The notes: generated by a model not told the origin, from the sequence alone. DNA of 64,000 nt from JBMNKL01 sp050952225 (GCA_050952225.1 JBMNKL010000004.1:62001-126000), one strand, 5' to 3'. Positions 1-14,555 are shown, counted from the first letter of the stretch. Program-made: numbers and translations.

Positions 1-1359
1 CTCAACCAGTTCATCGTTATCCATGACATTCCTGATGTATGAGATGGCAAACAGCGGCTCGATTCCGCTGGAACAGTTGGCAATGATACTTAATGTACCC
101 GTAGGCGCAATCGTTGTCGTGGTAGCGTTCCTGACCCTGACGCCCAGATCCTTGTAAATGCTCTTTTCAAAGAACGGGAATACGCCCTTTTTCTCTGCCA
201 GTTCAACGGAGGCCTGCCTTGCTTCATCCTGGATGAAGTGCATGACTTTTTCGGCCAGTTTTATAGCCTTGTCCGTATTATACGGTATTCCCAGCCTGCA
301 AAGAAGATCCGCCCAACCCATGACCCCGAGGCCTATTTTCCTTGTGCCCCTGGCCATTTCATCTATTTGGGGAAGCGGGTAACGGTTAACATCGATAACA
401 TTGTCAAGGAAGTGCACCGCCTTCCTCACTACCTTGCCAAGCTTGTCATAATCAACGTCCATTTTGCCGTTGGTTTTTTTCACCATCAAGCTAAGATTTA
501 TGGAACCGAGATTGCACGCTTCATACGGAAGTAACGGCTGTTCACCGCACGGATTTGTACTCTCTATTTCCCCAAGCTCCGGCGTGATGTTGTCCTTGTT
601 TATCCTGTCGAGGAATATTATCCCCGGCTCCCCGTTATTCCAGGCATTGCTCACGATCATATCGAAGATCTCTCTTGCGCTCTCCTGCTTGACCGACTTC
701 CCGGTCCTCGGGTCTATAAGTTCGTATGGAAGGTCTTTTTCCACCGCTTCCATGAATTTTTCTGTCACAGCGACACTGATATTGAAATTGGTTATGTCCT
801 TGTTATCCTGCTTGCATGTTATAAATTCGCGGATATCAGGATGATCCACTCTGAGAATGCCCATATTGGCCCCTCTTCTGGTTCCGCCCTGCTTGACCGC
901 TTCCGTTGCGGCGTTGAAAACTTTCATAAAACTGATCGGGCCGCTGGCCACGCCGCCAGTAGATTTAACGGTCGCCCCCTTGGGCCTGAGCCTGGAAAAG
1001 CTGAAGCCTGTGCCTCCGCCGCTCTTATGAATCAATGCGGCGTTTTTTATGGAATCAAAAATTCCTTCCATGGTATCTTCAACGGGCAATACAAAGCATG
1101 CGCTCAGTTGCCCCAAAGGCCGCCCCGCGTTCATCAAGGTCGGGGAATTTGGCAAAAACTCCAGATTTGCCATCATATTGAAAAAATCTTTTTCAATAGA
1201 TTTGAGCCCGGAAGCTGAACAATAGGGAGCATCTGCCGATGCTACCGTTTTAGCCACCCGTCTGAACATGTCTTCAGGAGTTTCAAGAAGTGTGCCATTT
1301 TCATCTTTGGCAAGATACCTTTTTTCGAGGACTTTCAGTGCGTTCTCGGATAAGTTCAT
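1..1359 (-). CDS. nrdJ: Adenosylcobalamin-dependent (class II) ribonucleotide reductase, N-terminal part
   Basis: The reading frame stays open to the left edge, so only the first 453 residues are visible. The enzyme reduces ribonucleotides to deoxyribonucleotides with a cobalamin radical and needs no oxygen. Visible family signatures are the N-terminal stretch LEFLPNSPTLMNAGRPLGQL, an ACFVLPVEDTMEGIF segment with the conserved cysteine, a KSGGGTGFSFSRLRP loop, AVKQGGTRRGANMGIL, and NPCGEQPLLPYEACNLGSIN with the active-site cysteine. The segment ending in ANCSSGIEPLFA near the edge fits the class II family. The start ATG at 1359 follows a GGAGG site. A pair of NrdR-type boxes lies just upstream. 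The C-terminal half lies outside the window. Confidence 0.93.
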   Translation of the reverse strand, partial: MNLSENALKVLEKRYLAKDENGTLLETPEDMFRRVAKTVASADAPYCSASGLKSIEKDFFNMMANLEFLPNSPTLMNAGRPLGQLSACFVLPVEDTMEGIFDSIKNAALIHKSGGGTGFSFSRLRPKGATVKSTGGVASGPISFMKVFNAATEAVKQGGTRRGANMGILRVDHPDIREFITCKQDNKDITNFNISVAVTEKFMEAVEKDLPYELIDPRTGKSVKQESAREIFDMIVSNAWNNGEPGIIFLDRINKDNITPELGEIESTNPCGEQPLLPYEACNLGSINLSLMVKKTNGKMDVDYDKLGKVVRKAVHFLDNVIDVNRYPLPQIDEMARGTRKIGLGVMGWADLLCRLGIPYNTDKAIKLAEKVMHFIQDEARQASVELAEKKGVFPFFEKSIYKDLGVRVRNATTTTIAPTGTLSIIANCSSGIEPLFAISYIRNVMDNDELVE

Positions 1360-1377
1360 TATATGGCCTCCTTGAAT

Positions 1378-1447
1378 ATACAATATTTTGTATGGGGAAA
1401 ATCTCTTGGTACTGTATATTGTATCATTTCCGCAGGGACAAGGTCAA
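1378..1447 (-). promoter_or_regulatory. nrdJ promoter with paired NrdR boxes
   Basis: Two 16-base sites, 1378-1393 (ATACAATATTTTGTAT) and 1409-1424 (GTACTGTATATTGTAT on the plus strand), match the known NrdR box consensus acaCwAtATaTwGtgt at nearly every position. Their centres are 31 bases apart, the three-helical-turn spacing known for NrdR. On the minus strand TTGACC (1442-1447) and TACAAT (1418-1423) are separated by 18 bases. The -10 box therefore lies inside the upstream NrdR site, which suits repression by NrdR-ATP/dATP. Confidence 0.75.
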
Positions 1448-1845
1448 TATAAAAGGTGTAAAATGAAATTAGTAAATAAGTCCTATTGAAAATTATACAA
1501 AAATATGCTCCGCAATATATTAACCAAACATATAATAATTATTTGTAATTAAGCCAATTTAAGAAAGATTATATTGGCTTATTTAGCCAATTTATCAATT
1601 ACGGCAATGATATTGCCATGACAGTTGCCTCTAAGGATGTCAGGAATAATTTCAGAAAGTATAAGGCTGGCTGCAAAGGAAGGGGCATATAATGACATAA
1701 AACGGCAAAATAGTGTGCAAACTTGTTGCATGCCAGGGAGAAAACGGCACGCCTGGCCGGACGGTAATGGAAGATGCCCCGGCTTATGATTATGACCGAA
1801 AAAAGGTGTCATATGAAAAATTTTTTAAAAATAAACGCAAACAGT
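1448..1845. other. Intergenic stretch without a supported gene
   Basis: AT-rich between about 1448 and 1600. An 8-base inverted repeat, AAGCCAAT at 1551-1558 and ATTGGCTT at 1573-1580, could form a weak hairpin. The open frames here have no ribosome binding site and no recognisable protein sequence, so no gene is called. Confidence 0.4.
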
Positions 1846-3159
1846 TTATTCCGCGGCTAACGTTTCTCCCGTTTCCTTTTCAAACGCTTCTACGCTGTAT
1901 TTATTGCTTGGATCCCAGAATATCCATTCTTCATACCCCGCGTCATACACAGCCTTGATCTGCTGCCTCATCTGCTCGGCTCCATATTTCTGGTACATTT
2001 TTCTACCATTGCGGGGCTTTAGCCACGATGCGGTAAAGGCTTGGAGATACGGCCTTACCTTGGCCTTGTATCCTTCTACTTTCGCAATCCTGTCTTTGCC
2101 CTTAACCAGCGTATTATATACGACCCCGTAAGGATCAAGGTCGGGAGCATCAAACCTGATTTTGTTTATAATCTGTCCATACGCGTAGTGGGAAGGATAA
2201 GCCATTGGCGAGATATAATCAATATCCATGCCTATATATTCCAGGTATTGCCCGATATCCTCCGTATCTGCCGGGCTTTCAAGCGTGATGGCAAAAATAT
2301 CGGCTGAGATAGGCACTTCAGGAATCTCTGCCTTGGCATATGCCAGAAATTCATTAATTGCTTCGTACTTTTCCTGTTCAATCCCGCTAAAATCCATATT
2401 CGCCTTTTTCCCATCGCTCGGAAAACGGACATAGTCAAACTGGATTTCGTCAAAACCCTTGGCAACGGCTTCCTTGGCAATACTTATGAGATATTCCCAG
2501 TTCTCCTTGTTGTAAGGATTCAGCCAGCACATCCCCTTATTGTCCTTCCACAGGCCTCCGTTTTTATTCTTTATCGCCAGATCCGGCCTCTTTATCGAGT
2601 AGACGGGATCTTTAAACGCCACAAGCCTGCCGATAACATATATGCCATTGTCATGAAAAGCTTCCAGCATGTAATCCGGATCGTACTTCTTCTTCCAGGT
2701 GCCGTTTTCCTTTACGGCTTCCACTTCGGACTCATAACCGACATAGCCGTCGTCATCCTTTATATCGACCACGTATGAATTGATTTCAGTAGTGTTTGCC
2801 AATTCAACATAATACTCGATGTTTTTTTTGCCCCCGGCCGTCCAGCCAGTCAGGTAAAGCGCCTTTACCTTGGGCGGTGTTTTTTCTTCCGCCGTATTGA
2901 CAGTCTCTGCGTTTTCTTCGTTTTCTTCTCCCGGAATTTCCGTAGTTCCGGCGGCACCCTCCGCTGTTCCTTCCGCAACGGCAAAGTCTCCGGCAGCAGT
3001 TCCTGGAGACGCATCAATATCAAGTTCTTCATTTTCGTCATGGACTGTGCCCGGATTTTTTGCACCGGGCAGTACCGACCTGATATTGGCACATCCGCTC
3101 AACAGTGATATACAAATTAGAAACACCAATATTACCCTGGCTGAATAGCATGCTTTCAT
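1846..3159 (-). CDS. DUF4015 putative glycoside hydrolase-like lipoprotein
   Basis: Protein of 437 residues. The N-terminus has a basic start, a hydrophobic segment and a lipobox LLSGC, so it is probably a lipoprotein on the outer face of the membrane. An acidic, low-complexity Glu/Ala/Thr linker (about residues 35-95) leads to a TIM-barrel-type domain beginning with VKALYLTGWTAGG and containing GFDEIQFDYVRFPSDG, typical of the DUF4015 family, which resembles GH13-like hydrolases. FDYVRFP is the most diagnostic motif. The substrate is unknown; a cell wall or exopolysaccharide role is often assumed for this family, but nothing here shows it. It is a single gene, with no partners in the same direction nearby. 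Confidence 0.8.
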   Translation of the reverse strand: MKACYSARVILVFLICISLLSGCANIRSVLPGAKNPGTVHDENEELDIDASPGTAAGDFAVAEGTAEGAAGTTEIPGEENEENAETVNTAEEKTPPKVKALYLTGWTAGGKKNIEYYVELANTTEINSYVVDIKDDDGYVGYESEVEAVKENGTWKKKYDPDYMLEAFHDNGIYVIGRLVAFKDPVYSIKRPDLAIKNKNGGLWKDNKGMCWLNPYNKENWEYLISIAKEAVAKGFDEIQFDYVRFPSDGKKANMDFSGIEQEKYEAINEFLAYAKAEIPEVPISADIFAITLESPADTEDIGQYLEYIGMDIDYISPMAYPSHYAYGQIINKIRFDAPDLDPYGVVYNTLVKGKDRIAKVEGYKAKVRPYLQAFTASWLKPRNGRKMYQKYGAEQMRQQIKAVYDAGYEEWIFWDPSNKYSVEAFEKETGETLAAE

Positions 3160-3331
3160 ATGAGTTTACGTCCCTTCAAATATCTTCAGTATTTTTCCGA
3201 CGTAGATTTATTTTATGTTCACCGGCAAATTTTATAATAGGTATTTACTAGACAACGCTTTAAACCCGGCAACATAATATCAAATATTATAACATCGTCA
3301 CATTAAAAAAAGGTTAAAAAACGACATACTT

Positions 3332-4231
3332 CTATATAAATTCCACCAGTTCGCCAATAAGCCCCATAATCATTCCGAGCAGCCCGCCCAGCCAAATCAA
3401 GGCATTGAGTTCTTTCTTCATTAAAACCATTATTATTCTCTCCAGTTCCTGCAAATCCAGCTCGTTGATCTTGCTGCACACCACTTCCGAAATATTGACC
3501 GTCTCCAATACCCCGGCCAGTTTATTAGCTATTATATCTTCATACGTTTTCCATACGTATTGTTTTATACCGGGTATTTTGTCGTGATACCTTTCAATAA
3601 TATCACTAACGGGCATTTTTAATATTTCTTCGGCTTGGTCGCCTATAAACCTTTCAATAACGGGCGATGATTTTTCTTCAATCAACACGTTTATTTTTCT
3701 CGCAACAGGTTCCTTCACGGAATTCAGCGCACTTTTGGTCAGGGTCCTGAGTATGGGTTTCGCCTTGGAAACTATTTCTTCGCAGGCATAATCCACGATA
3801 CCTTTTCCAATGTCCTGCTCTATGGCTTTTTGTACAATCGTCAGCGACAAAATCTCTTTCGAGGCGTCAAGCTTGTCCCGTATTACATCTTTAGACGCCA
3901 GTTTTTCCAGCACCGTCTCCACTGTATCGCCGGTTTTGCCGTACGTGTCCGCTACTTCGTCAATTTTTGTGAATATATGGCTTTTCATCGTGTCGGATAA
4001 CAGGGTGTTTTTCAGCGTTTCTTCATCCAGCAAATCCCTGCTTATCACATCGCCGATAGCTTTAGCAAGATATGGCCTTTCCTTGGGAATAAGTCCGGGA
4101 GTGAATGGCAGTTTGAGTTTTCCGATGTATACGGGTTTTAGCGGTCTAAACAGCATTCTTATTGCCAGACCGTTTGTTACCAGGCCAATAAGCCCCCCGA
4201 CAAGAGGGGATATTATTATCCGAATGTTCAT
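3332..4231 (-). CDS. DUF445 family membrane protein
   Basis: Protein of 299 residues with one hydrophobic segment at each end: ISPLVGGLIGLVTNGLAIRML near residues 7-27 and WLGGLLGMIMGLIGELVEFI at the C-terminus. The glycine-rich first helix, followed by FRPLKPVYIGKLKLPFTPGL and IPKERPYLAKAIG, is characteristic of DUF445 (YheB-like) proteins. The middle is a long, mostly helical, charged region expected to lie on one face of the membrane. The start follows GGAAGG. Function of the family is not established; a role in envelope or spore physiology has been suggested for Bacillus relatives. It is not in an obvious operon. Confidence 0.8.
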   Translation of the reverse strand: MNIRIIISPLVGGLIGLVTNGLAIRMLFRPLKPVYIGKLKLPFTPGLIPKERPYLAKAIGDVISRDLLDEETLKNTLLSDTMKSHIFTKIDEVADTYGKTGDTVETVLEKLASKDVIRDKLDASKEILSLTIVQKAIEQDIGKGIVDYACEEIVSKAKPILRTLTKSALNSVKEPVARKINVLIEEKSSPVIERFIGDQAEEILKMPVSDIIERYHDKIPGIKQYVWKTYEDIIANKLAGVLETVNISEVVCSKINELDLQELERIIMVLMKKELNALIWLGGLLGMIMGLIGELVEFI

Positions 4232-4249
4232 TAGAGTACCTTCCGACTT

Positions 4250-4294
4250 ATATTAAACAAAAACCTCACAGCTATCCAAGTCTGCGAGGTTTTT
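4250..4294 (-). terminator. Terminator of the rRNA operon
   Basis: Arms AAACCTCACAG (4261-4271) and CTGCGAGGTTT (4282-4292) form an 11-base stem with one mismatch. On the minus strand it is followed by a T-rich run toward 4250. It lies directly after tRNA-Asn, the last gene of the operon. Confidence 0.75.
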
Positions 4295-4297
4295 GCC

Positions 4298-4373
4298 TGG
4301 CTCCTCAAGTAGGACTCGAACCTACGACCCTGCGGTTAACAGCCGCATGCTCTACCAGCTGAGCTATTGAGGA
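4298..4373 (-). tRNA. tRNA-Asn (GTT)
   Basis: Cloverleaf of 76 bases with encoded CCA (4298-4300). Acceptor stem TCCTCAA/TTGAGGA, T-arm with GGTTCGAGTCC, and anticodon loop CTGTTAA giving anticodon GTT. It sits 8 bases after the 5S gene and is probably co-transcribed with the rRNAs. Confidence 0.95.
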
Positions 4374-4381
4374 ATATAATT

Positions 4382-4497
4382 CCGGCAGGGACCTATTTTC
4401 CCAGGCCGTCTCCAGCCAAGTATCGTCAGCACTGAGAAGCTTAACTGCCGTGTTCGGGATGGGAACGGGTGTTGCCTTCTCGTTATGCCCACCAGAA
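4382..4497 (-). rRNA. rrf: 5S ribosomal RNA
   Basis: Reading on the minus strand it contains the conserved 5S block CACCCGTTCCCATCCCGAAC and then CGGCAGTTAAGC. The ends CTGGTGGGC and GTCCCTGCCGG lie where the terminal stem is expected. Length of about 116 bases is normal. The exact ends are estimated. Confidence 0.93.
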
Positions 4498-4666
4498 ATC
4501 TTAAACCTTATCAAATCGGTGCAAGCTCTGACTTGCAAACCGGCATTTGCACCCTCAAAACTATATAATGTAAAGCTGTGACCTAAACCCAGACCACTGC
4601 AGGATCCAAATCTACCGAAGACTATTCTCAATCTCTCGACGTTACTTTAGCAAATTTTTTTTATTT

Positions 4667-9902
<5,236 letters not shown>

Positions 9903-10051
9903 AATCTTCCCAAAAGAGCCTGTCTGGGCTCCTTGCATTCGTTATCCTCTTACTCTTGACGAGTCCCTTTGCATACCCGTTATATGATACGGTATGTTGT
10001 CTCGCTGTTCACTTTTCAAGGTCCATCCGGCTGCTTTTTTTGAGCAGCTTT

Positions 10052-10084
10052 ATTATAGTAACACGATGACCTCCGTTTTGTCAA
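10052..10084 (-). promoter_or_regulatory. Probable rRNA operon promoter
   Basis: On the minus strand TTGACA (10079-10084) is followed by TACTAT (10055-10060) after 18 bases; the better hexamer TATAAT (10052-10057) is 21 bases away. The TTGACAAAAC start is shared with the tRNA-His and tRNA-Gln promoters of this window. A small hairpin (GCTGC/GCAGC, about 10031-10048) lies in the leader just downstream. Confidence 0.6.
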
Positions 10085-10425
10085 CCATCCTTTTTTTCGG
10101 TTTTTTTGGTGCCATCGTTCCTGCTTTCCGGCCTTTCGTTTTATCCCAAATCTCTTACGAGGGTTTTACGAAAGCACCAGCCGCTACAGCACTTTTTGTG
10201 CAAGCAGCTTATACAATATATCACCGCGGCCGGCTTTCTTCAACCCTCTCTGCTTATCTTTTTCCGTTATAGGTATGATTTATTCCCGCTTCTCTTTTCT
10301 ATCCTCGGCTTTATTGGCGTATATTCGGTTTCCCTCGGCAATGGTTCGGAAAACATCTTTATTGCGAATATACTCCCTATATCGTTATAACATGCGGCAT
10401 AATTGCGGATAGCGCAGGAATGGCA
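10085..10425. other. Intergenic stretch upstream of the rRNA promoter
   Basis: About 340 bases rich in pyrimidine runs on the plus strand. No gene, tRNA or clear terminator hairpin was found. Part of it may act as an upstream element for the rRNA promoter. Confidence 0.35.
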
Positions 10426-11712
10426 TTATTGCGCCAGCCTGGTTTGACCTTTGAGTTTCCTGAACTTGCCGGGGCTGATTCCCGTCCGGCTTTTGAAAAC
10501 CTTCGAAAAATAGCTCTGGTCTTCGTAACCGACAAGGTATGCGACATCCACCAGCGGTATAGTGTGATCCTCCAGCAGCTTTTTGCTCATCTCGATTCTT
10601 ATCTTGTTTAAATAGGTATTAAAGCTGCATTTCATCTCAGCCTTGAATATGGAGCAGAAATAGGAGGTGCTGAGCTGGACGTGGTTAGCCACGTCTTCCA
10701 GCGTTATTTTCTTCATGTAATTGCGCTTGATATAATCAATGGCCTTATATATCACGTCTATGTGCTTTACGTCAGCCAGGTTGAATACACAGTCGGTAAA
10801 CCTGTTCAGAATGCCGGACAGCCAGTATGTCAAATCGTCCACCGTTTCGAAATCATGTATTTGAGACAGGTACTTGTAATTCAGTCCGAATATTTGCTCA
10901 ACGTCCGCTCCCCCTTCAAGCGCCGCCCTTGAAAGAAGCACTATCAACTCCAGTATCCTGGCTTTTATTATTCTGAAATCTCCGCCTGATACGAAGAACA
11001 AGCGTCCAAGTATTTCATTCAGCACTTTCTGGGCACCGGCCTTATCACCCAGCGATATCAAGGACAGCAATTCCCTTTCCTTTTCTATGGGGTAGCTCTC
11101 CGTCTCACTTAGTTCCCCACCCATGGTTTTTATGTGCAATATGTAGTCCGATATCCTGGACTGCTGTTCGAGCAATTCCCTGCTTTCCTGGTAGTATGAC
11201 GCAGAAACGCCCGAAATATGCAAGGATACAATGAATAACAGTTCCGAAAGGCTATTGACTACTTCCGGGTCAACAACCGGGATTTCATTAATCAGCCTCT
11301 CGATTTCACCGGCTTTCGAACTGTCAATTTCTCCCTTCTCTATTATTTCATCCAGCAGCAGGTCGTCCGGCTCCGTCATTAAAACCGGCCCGCCAAGGAC
11401 TGCTCCTACCATGTAGCCGTCGGCAATAACCGGTGATGCCCAATGCACAAGGCCAACAGGGCAAAAGAATATGTATTTGCCGCCGAATCTTTCTGCCTGG
11501 TAGCCTCCATACAGGTGCGCATTAGCGCAAATCTTGCCCCTGCACGGCATTACCGCGCATACTTTACAGCTTTTCTCAGGGTTTGCCTCAATCAGCGTTT
11601 TTCCGTTTATGCCGATTAAAAAAGTGCCGACGCTAACAGACCTGCCGTATGCTTCCAAGGCATGTTTTGCGCTCTCATAGTTTATCACGGAATCATTAAC
11701 TGGTATTGCCAC
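10426..11712 (-). CDS. PocR-domain AraC family transcriptional regulator
   Basis: Protein of 428 residues starting at a GTG preceded by AAAGGAG. Residues 10-165 form a PocR sensory domain with the cysteine-rich stretch CKVCAVMPCRGKICANAHLY and then CPVGLVHWASPVI. Residues about 325-425 are an AraC DNA-binding domain with two helix-turn-helix motifs, ending in the classic GYEDQSYFSKVFKSRTGISP. PocR proteins sense small molecules such as 1,2-propanediol and control diol or C1-type metabolism. The genes beside it are not diol genes. The nearest one-carbon genes are the corrinoid protein and methyltransferase 3-4 kb away, so its target is unclear. Confidence 0.88.
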   Translation of the reverse strand: MAIPVNDSVINYESAKHALEAYGRSVSVGTFLIGINGKTLIEANPEKSCKVCAVMPCRGKICANAHLYGGYQAERFGGKYIFFCPVGLVHWASPVIADGYMVGAVLGGPVLMTEPDDLLLDEIIEKGEIDSSKAGEIERLINEIPVVDPEVVNSLSELLFIVSLHISGVSASYYQESRELLEQQSRISDYILHIKTMGGELSETESYPIEKERELLSLISLGDKAGAQKVLNEILGRLFFVSGGDFRIIKARILELIVLLSRAALEGGADVEQIFGLNYKYLSQIHDFETVDDLTYWLSGILNRFTDCVFNLADVKHIDVIYKAIDYIKRNYMKKITLEDVANHVQLSTSYFCSIFKAEMKCSFNTYLNKIRIEMSKKLLEDHTIPLVDVAYLVGYEDQSYFSKVFKSRTGISPGKFRKLKGQTRLAQ

Positions 11713-11840
11713 GATTACTGCTCCTTTACTATTCCATGCGTTTTAAAACAGTCCTATGGATATCAATTCTCAATACCTGTCTTATAACCATTGGCATTTA
11801 TCAAAAAATCCGCTGTATACTATCGGCGCCTGCAAAAAAT

Positions 11841-12398
11841 CTAGAGCGCCAGTTCATCAAATTTCAGCCTTACTTTTTTCATGTCCTCAAACATTAAGGC
11901 TTTCTTTGACGGATCCCTCAGCAACGCTGCCGGATGGAACGTAGGCATAATCAGGAAACCCTTCCGCTCAATCCATTGTCCCCTGGCCTGGGTGATTTTA
12001 GCGTTTTTATCAACGATATATTTCAATGCCGTCGCCCCAAGGCACACTATTATCCGCGGCCGCACCAGCAACGTCTGGACCCTGAGCCACGGCAGGCAGG
12101 TCTTAGCCTCATCGTCCGTCGGGACGCGGTTTTTAGGCGGACGGCATTTTACAATATTGCAGATATAATAGTCACTTTCTTCAAACATCAGGGATGACAA
12201 CAGCAGGTCCAGCAATTGCCCGGCCGCGCCGACAAAAGGCTTGCCCTGCTTATCCTCCTGCTCGCCGGGCCCCTCACCGATCAGCATCAGGGGAGCAGTC
12301 CTGGAGCCACGTTCAATGACAATATTTGTCCTGGTTTTGCCCAGGCTGCATCTCATACATGCATTGCAGTTTTTCTCAAACTCGTCCCAATTCAGCAT
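11841..12398 (-). CDS. udg: Type-4 (family 4) uracil-DNA glycosylase
   Basis: Protein of 185 residues. It removes uracil from DNA to start base excision repair. The active-site motif GEGPGEQEDKQGKPFVGAAG is typical of Fe-S-containing family 4 enzymes, and the second motif HPAALLRDPSKK is present. Cysteines in NCNACMRCSLG and later in CNIVKC and TCLPWL can ligate the 4Fe-4S cluster. I chose ATG 12398 because AAAGGTGG lies just upstream; an in-frame GTG nine bases earlier overlaps that site. It begins about 20 bases after the MFS gene, so it is probably the last gene of a GDPD-MFS-UDG transcript. Confidence 0.9.
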   Translation of the reverse strand: MLNWDEFEKNCNACMRCSLGKTRTNIVIERGSRTAPLMLIGEGPGEQEDKQGKPFVGAAGQLLDLLLSSLMFEESDYYICNIVKCRPPKNRVPTDDEAKTCLPWLRVQTLLVRPRIIVCLGATALKYIVDKNAKITQARGQWIERKGFLIMPTFHPAALLRDPSKKALMFEDMKKVRLKFDELAL

Positions 12399-12418
12399 AC
12401 GGACCACCTTTATGTTGT

Positions 12419-13654
12419 CTACAGTTCCATGTGTTCTATCGTTTCAAAAGCCGTTTTTTCTTCAGTTTTCGGCTCACCGTGCTTGACGAGCATCATGAAG
12501 AAAAACGCAAGTACCATTGATATACTCGAATATATAAAGAGGAACTCATCCCCGAGAAAATCTTTAAGGAAACCGAAGAGAATAGGGCTGACTATCGCCG
12601 ACATCATGGAAAAGAAATAATAATACCCCGTATACTTTCCGATTCTCCCGCTTGACGTCATTTCCACAACCATTGGGTAAGAATTTATGTTAATCAGCGC
12701 CCAGCTTATTCCGCCGACTGCCAGCAAAACATATATCAAGCCGGTACTTGCCACGAAATTCATGCACAGGAAAACGAGAAACAGTATTGTTATGCCTATC
12801 AATATGGTCCTTTTCCTCCCTATCCGGGTGGCCAGGAAGCCCGACGGTATGGAAAACAGCACCAGCATGGCAGAAAATATCGACAGCATGAAAGATGACT
12901 GGCTCTTGTCTATATTCAGTACTTTTTCACCATACGTCGAGAAAAAAGTCTCAACCGCATTGAAGCTCATAAACCAGAAGAATATGGCTAAAAGCAGGAA
13001 TATCAGGCTCAGCTTGACGCCGGAGTTATCAGCGCCTGCGGCTGCCGCCCGGTTTTCCCCGGCCGGCTCTTCGCTCTCTATTTGCTTTGGTTCATGTATC
13101 GTCAGGTACATTACGATAATTGTCACGATCATTATAAACGAACCTACGGCAAAAGGCAGTATTTCATTCAGCCTGAACAGGAATCCGCCAATCAAAAAAG
13201 CAATAACCGAACCTATCCCGCCCATGAAATTAATAATACCGTTTGCCTTGCTTCTCAAGGGCCTCGGCGTAAAATCAGGCATTAACGCCACCGTAGGCGC
13301 CCTGTATATGCTCATGCAAAAATTCATGGCAATCACTGTAACCATAATTGGAACCAGCCAGTTTCTCATAAAAGGTATCAGAATGAAGAATAAGGCTGAC
13401 AAGGGTATGCCTACCAGCAGGTACGGCATCCTTCTCCCGTACCTTGTATTGGTCCGGTCGCTTAATGCGCCGAAGATGGGAAGAAACACCAATGCAAATA
13501 TGTTGTCGATAGTCATTACCGAGCCGACCTCTACTCCTGACAGGCCCAGCTCGTCCAGGTAAATGGGCATGGCCACGTTATATATACCCCATACTATGCT
13601 AACGGTGAAGAAGCCCAGCCCAATCAGCATTGTTTTTTTGTAATCCAGTTTCAT
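12419..13654 (-). CDS. MFS transporter, GPH/SLC45-like
   Basis: Protein of 411 residues with about 12 hydrophobic segments. The loop after the second segment, FGALSDRTNTRYGRRMPYLL, is the signature of the glycoside-pentoside-hexuronide/SLC45 branch of the major facilitator superfamily, which moves sugars with a cation. A shorter MFS loop ATRIGRKRT appears in the second half. Its start overlaps the stop of the glycerophosphodiesterase gene by 4 bases (ATGA), so the two are translationally coupled. The transported compound may be a glycoside or the product of the phosphodiesterase. This cannot be decided from sequence. Confidence 0.85.
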   Translation of the reverse strand: MKLDYKKTMLIGLGFFTVSIVWGIYNVAMPIYLDELGLSGVEVGSVMTIDNIFALVFLPIFGALSDRTNTRYGRRMPYLLVGIPLSALFFILIPFMRNWLVPIMVTVIAMNFCMSIYRAPTVALMPDFTPRPLRSKANGIINFMGGIGSVIAFLIGGFLFRLNEILPFAVGSFIMIVTIIVMYLTIHEPKQIESEEPAGENRAAAAGADNSGVKLSLIFLLLAIFFWFMSFNAVETFFSTYGEKVLNIDKSQSSFMLSIFSAMLVLFSIPSGFLATRIGRKRTILIGITILFLVFLCMNFVASTGLIYVLLAVGGISWALININSYPMVVEMTSSGRIGKYTGYYYFFSMMSAIVSPILFGFLKDFLGDEFLFIYSSISMVLAFFFMMLVKHGEPKTEEKTAFETIEHMEL

Positions 13655-14394
13655 GATACGCCCCCGATCTCTTTTACTTCTTTAAGCGCAATATCAGGAA
13701 CATTGGTAATAATTCCGTCGACCCCGGCCTCCACCATTGCCCTGATATGTTCAGGATGATCCACGGTGAATGGATTTACTATTATATTGTTCAGCTTACA
13801 GCCATTCATTACTTCAGGAACAATATTGTAAAACAAGGGATGAATAGCGTGTGCTCCCAATCGCCGGGCATATTCCCAGGGCTCGTAAAGTCCGGCCATA
13901 TATAGCGGCGCGGTCTTTATGACGGGGTTTATTCTGCGTATCTCCACAAGACTGTAATGATTGAATGATGAAATGATTGTACGCCTGGCAAGATCGTATT
14001 TTTCGACGGCATCCAACACGGCACGTTCAATGCCGGGATAAAATACCGGGCCGTTCTTTATCTCTATGTTCAGGATTCCGTCCCACTCGGCAACAAGCTC
14101 AAGCACTTCTTCCAACCCCGGAATCCTCGTATCCTTGTATTCCGCCGAAAACCATGAACCAAAATCCAGTTCTTTCAGCTCGTTAAAGGCCATGTCCCTG
14201 ACATACCCTGTACCGTTGCTGGTCCGGTCTACCTTCTCGTCATGTATGACGACAGGACGCCCGTCCGAACTTAAGTGAACATCCAGCTCTATCCCCCCGG
14301 CTCCAAGCTCAAGAGCTTTTATAAAAGCCGGCATGGTATTTTCGGGCGCTTGCATTGACGCTCCCCTGTGTGCAAAAATCACCGGCGCTCCCAT
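13651..14394 (-). CDS. Glycerophosphodiester phosphodiesterase
   Basis: Protein of 247 residues. It hydrolyses glycerophosphodiesters from phospholipid turnover to glycerol-3-phosphate and an alcohol. Catalytic motifs are visible at the N-terminus: FAHRGASMQAPENT with the first histidine, GIELDVHLSSDG with the metal-binding Glu and Asp, and VVIHDEKVDRTSNG with the second histidine. There is no signal peptide, so it is cytoplasmic. It is the first gene of a likely three-gene unit with the transporter and the uracil glycosylase. The start ATG follows GGGAG. Confidence 0.9.
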   Translation of the reverse strand: MGAPVIFAHRGASMQAPENTMPAFIKALELGAGGIELDVHLSSDGRPVVIHDEKVDRTSNGTGYVRDMAFNELKELDFGSWFSAEYKDTRIPGLEEVLELVAEWDGILNIEIKNGPVFYPGIERAVLDAVEKYDLARRTIISSFNHYSLVEIRRINPVIKTAPLYMAGLYEPWEYARRLGAHAIHPLFYNIVPEVMNGCKLNNIIVNPFTVDHPEHIRAMVEAGVDGIITNVPDIALKEVKEIGGVS

Positions 14395-14504
14395 GCCTGT
14401 CAGCTCCCTTCTGTTTGTATAAATGACATGCCTATAAAGTCCAAAAACATAATGTTATACTAGAACTATATCAAACATGTAGTCAAAATTCAATTAATCT
14501 AATA

Positions 14505-14555
14505 AGAAGTAAAACGCCATGAAAGAATGCTTTCTAAAAAGCAGCCTTTCATGGC
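14505..14555 (-). terminator. Terminator after the corrinoid protein gene
   Basis: GCCATGAAAG (14516-14525) pairs with CTTTCATGGC (14546-14555), extended by a second block AATGCTTT/AAGCAG-type pairing, around a TAAA loop. On the minus strand GTTTTACTTCTTATT follows. It lies 38 bases past the corrinoid protein stop. Confidence 0.75.

Noticed and set aside
1579..1812. 77-residue open frame upstream of the DUF4015 gene
   Set aside because: No ribosome site and no family-like sequence.
9994..10390. Two overlapping plus-strand frames upstream of the rRNA operon
   Set aside because: They run through the rRNA promoter and pyrimidine-rich DNA, with no ribosome sites.
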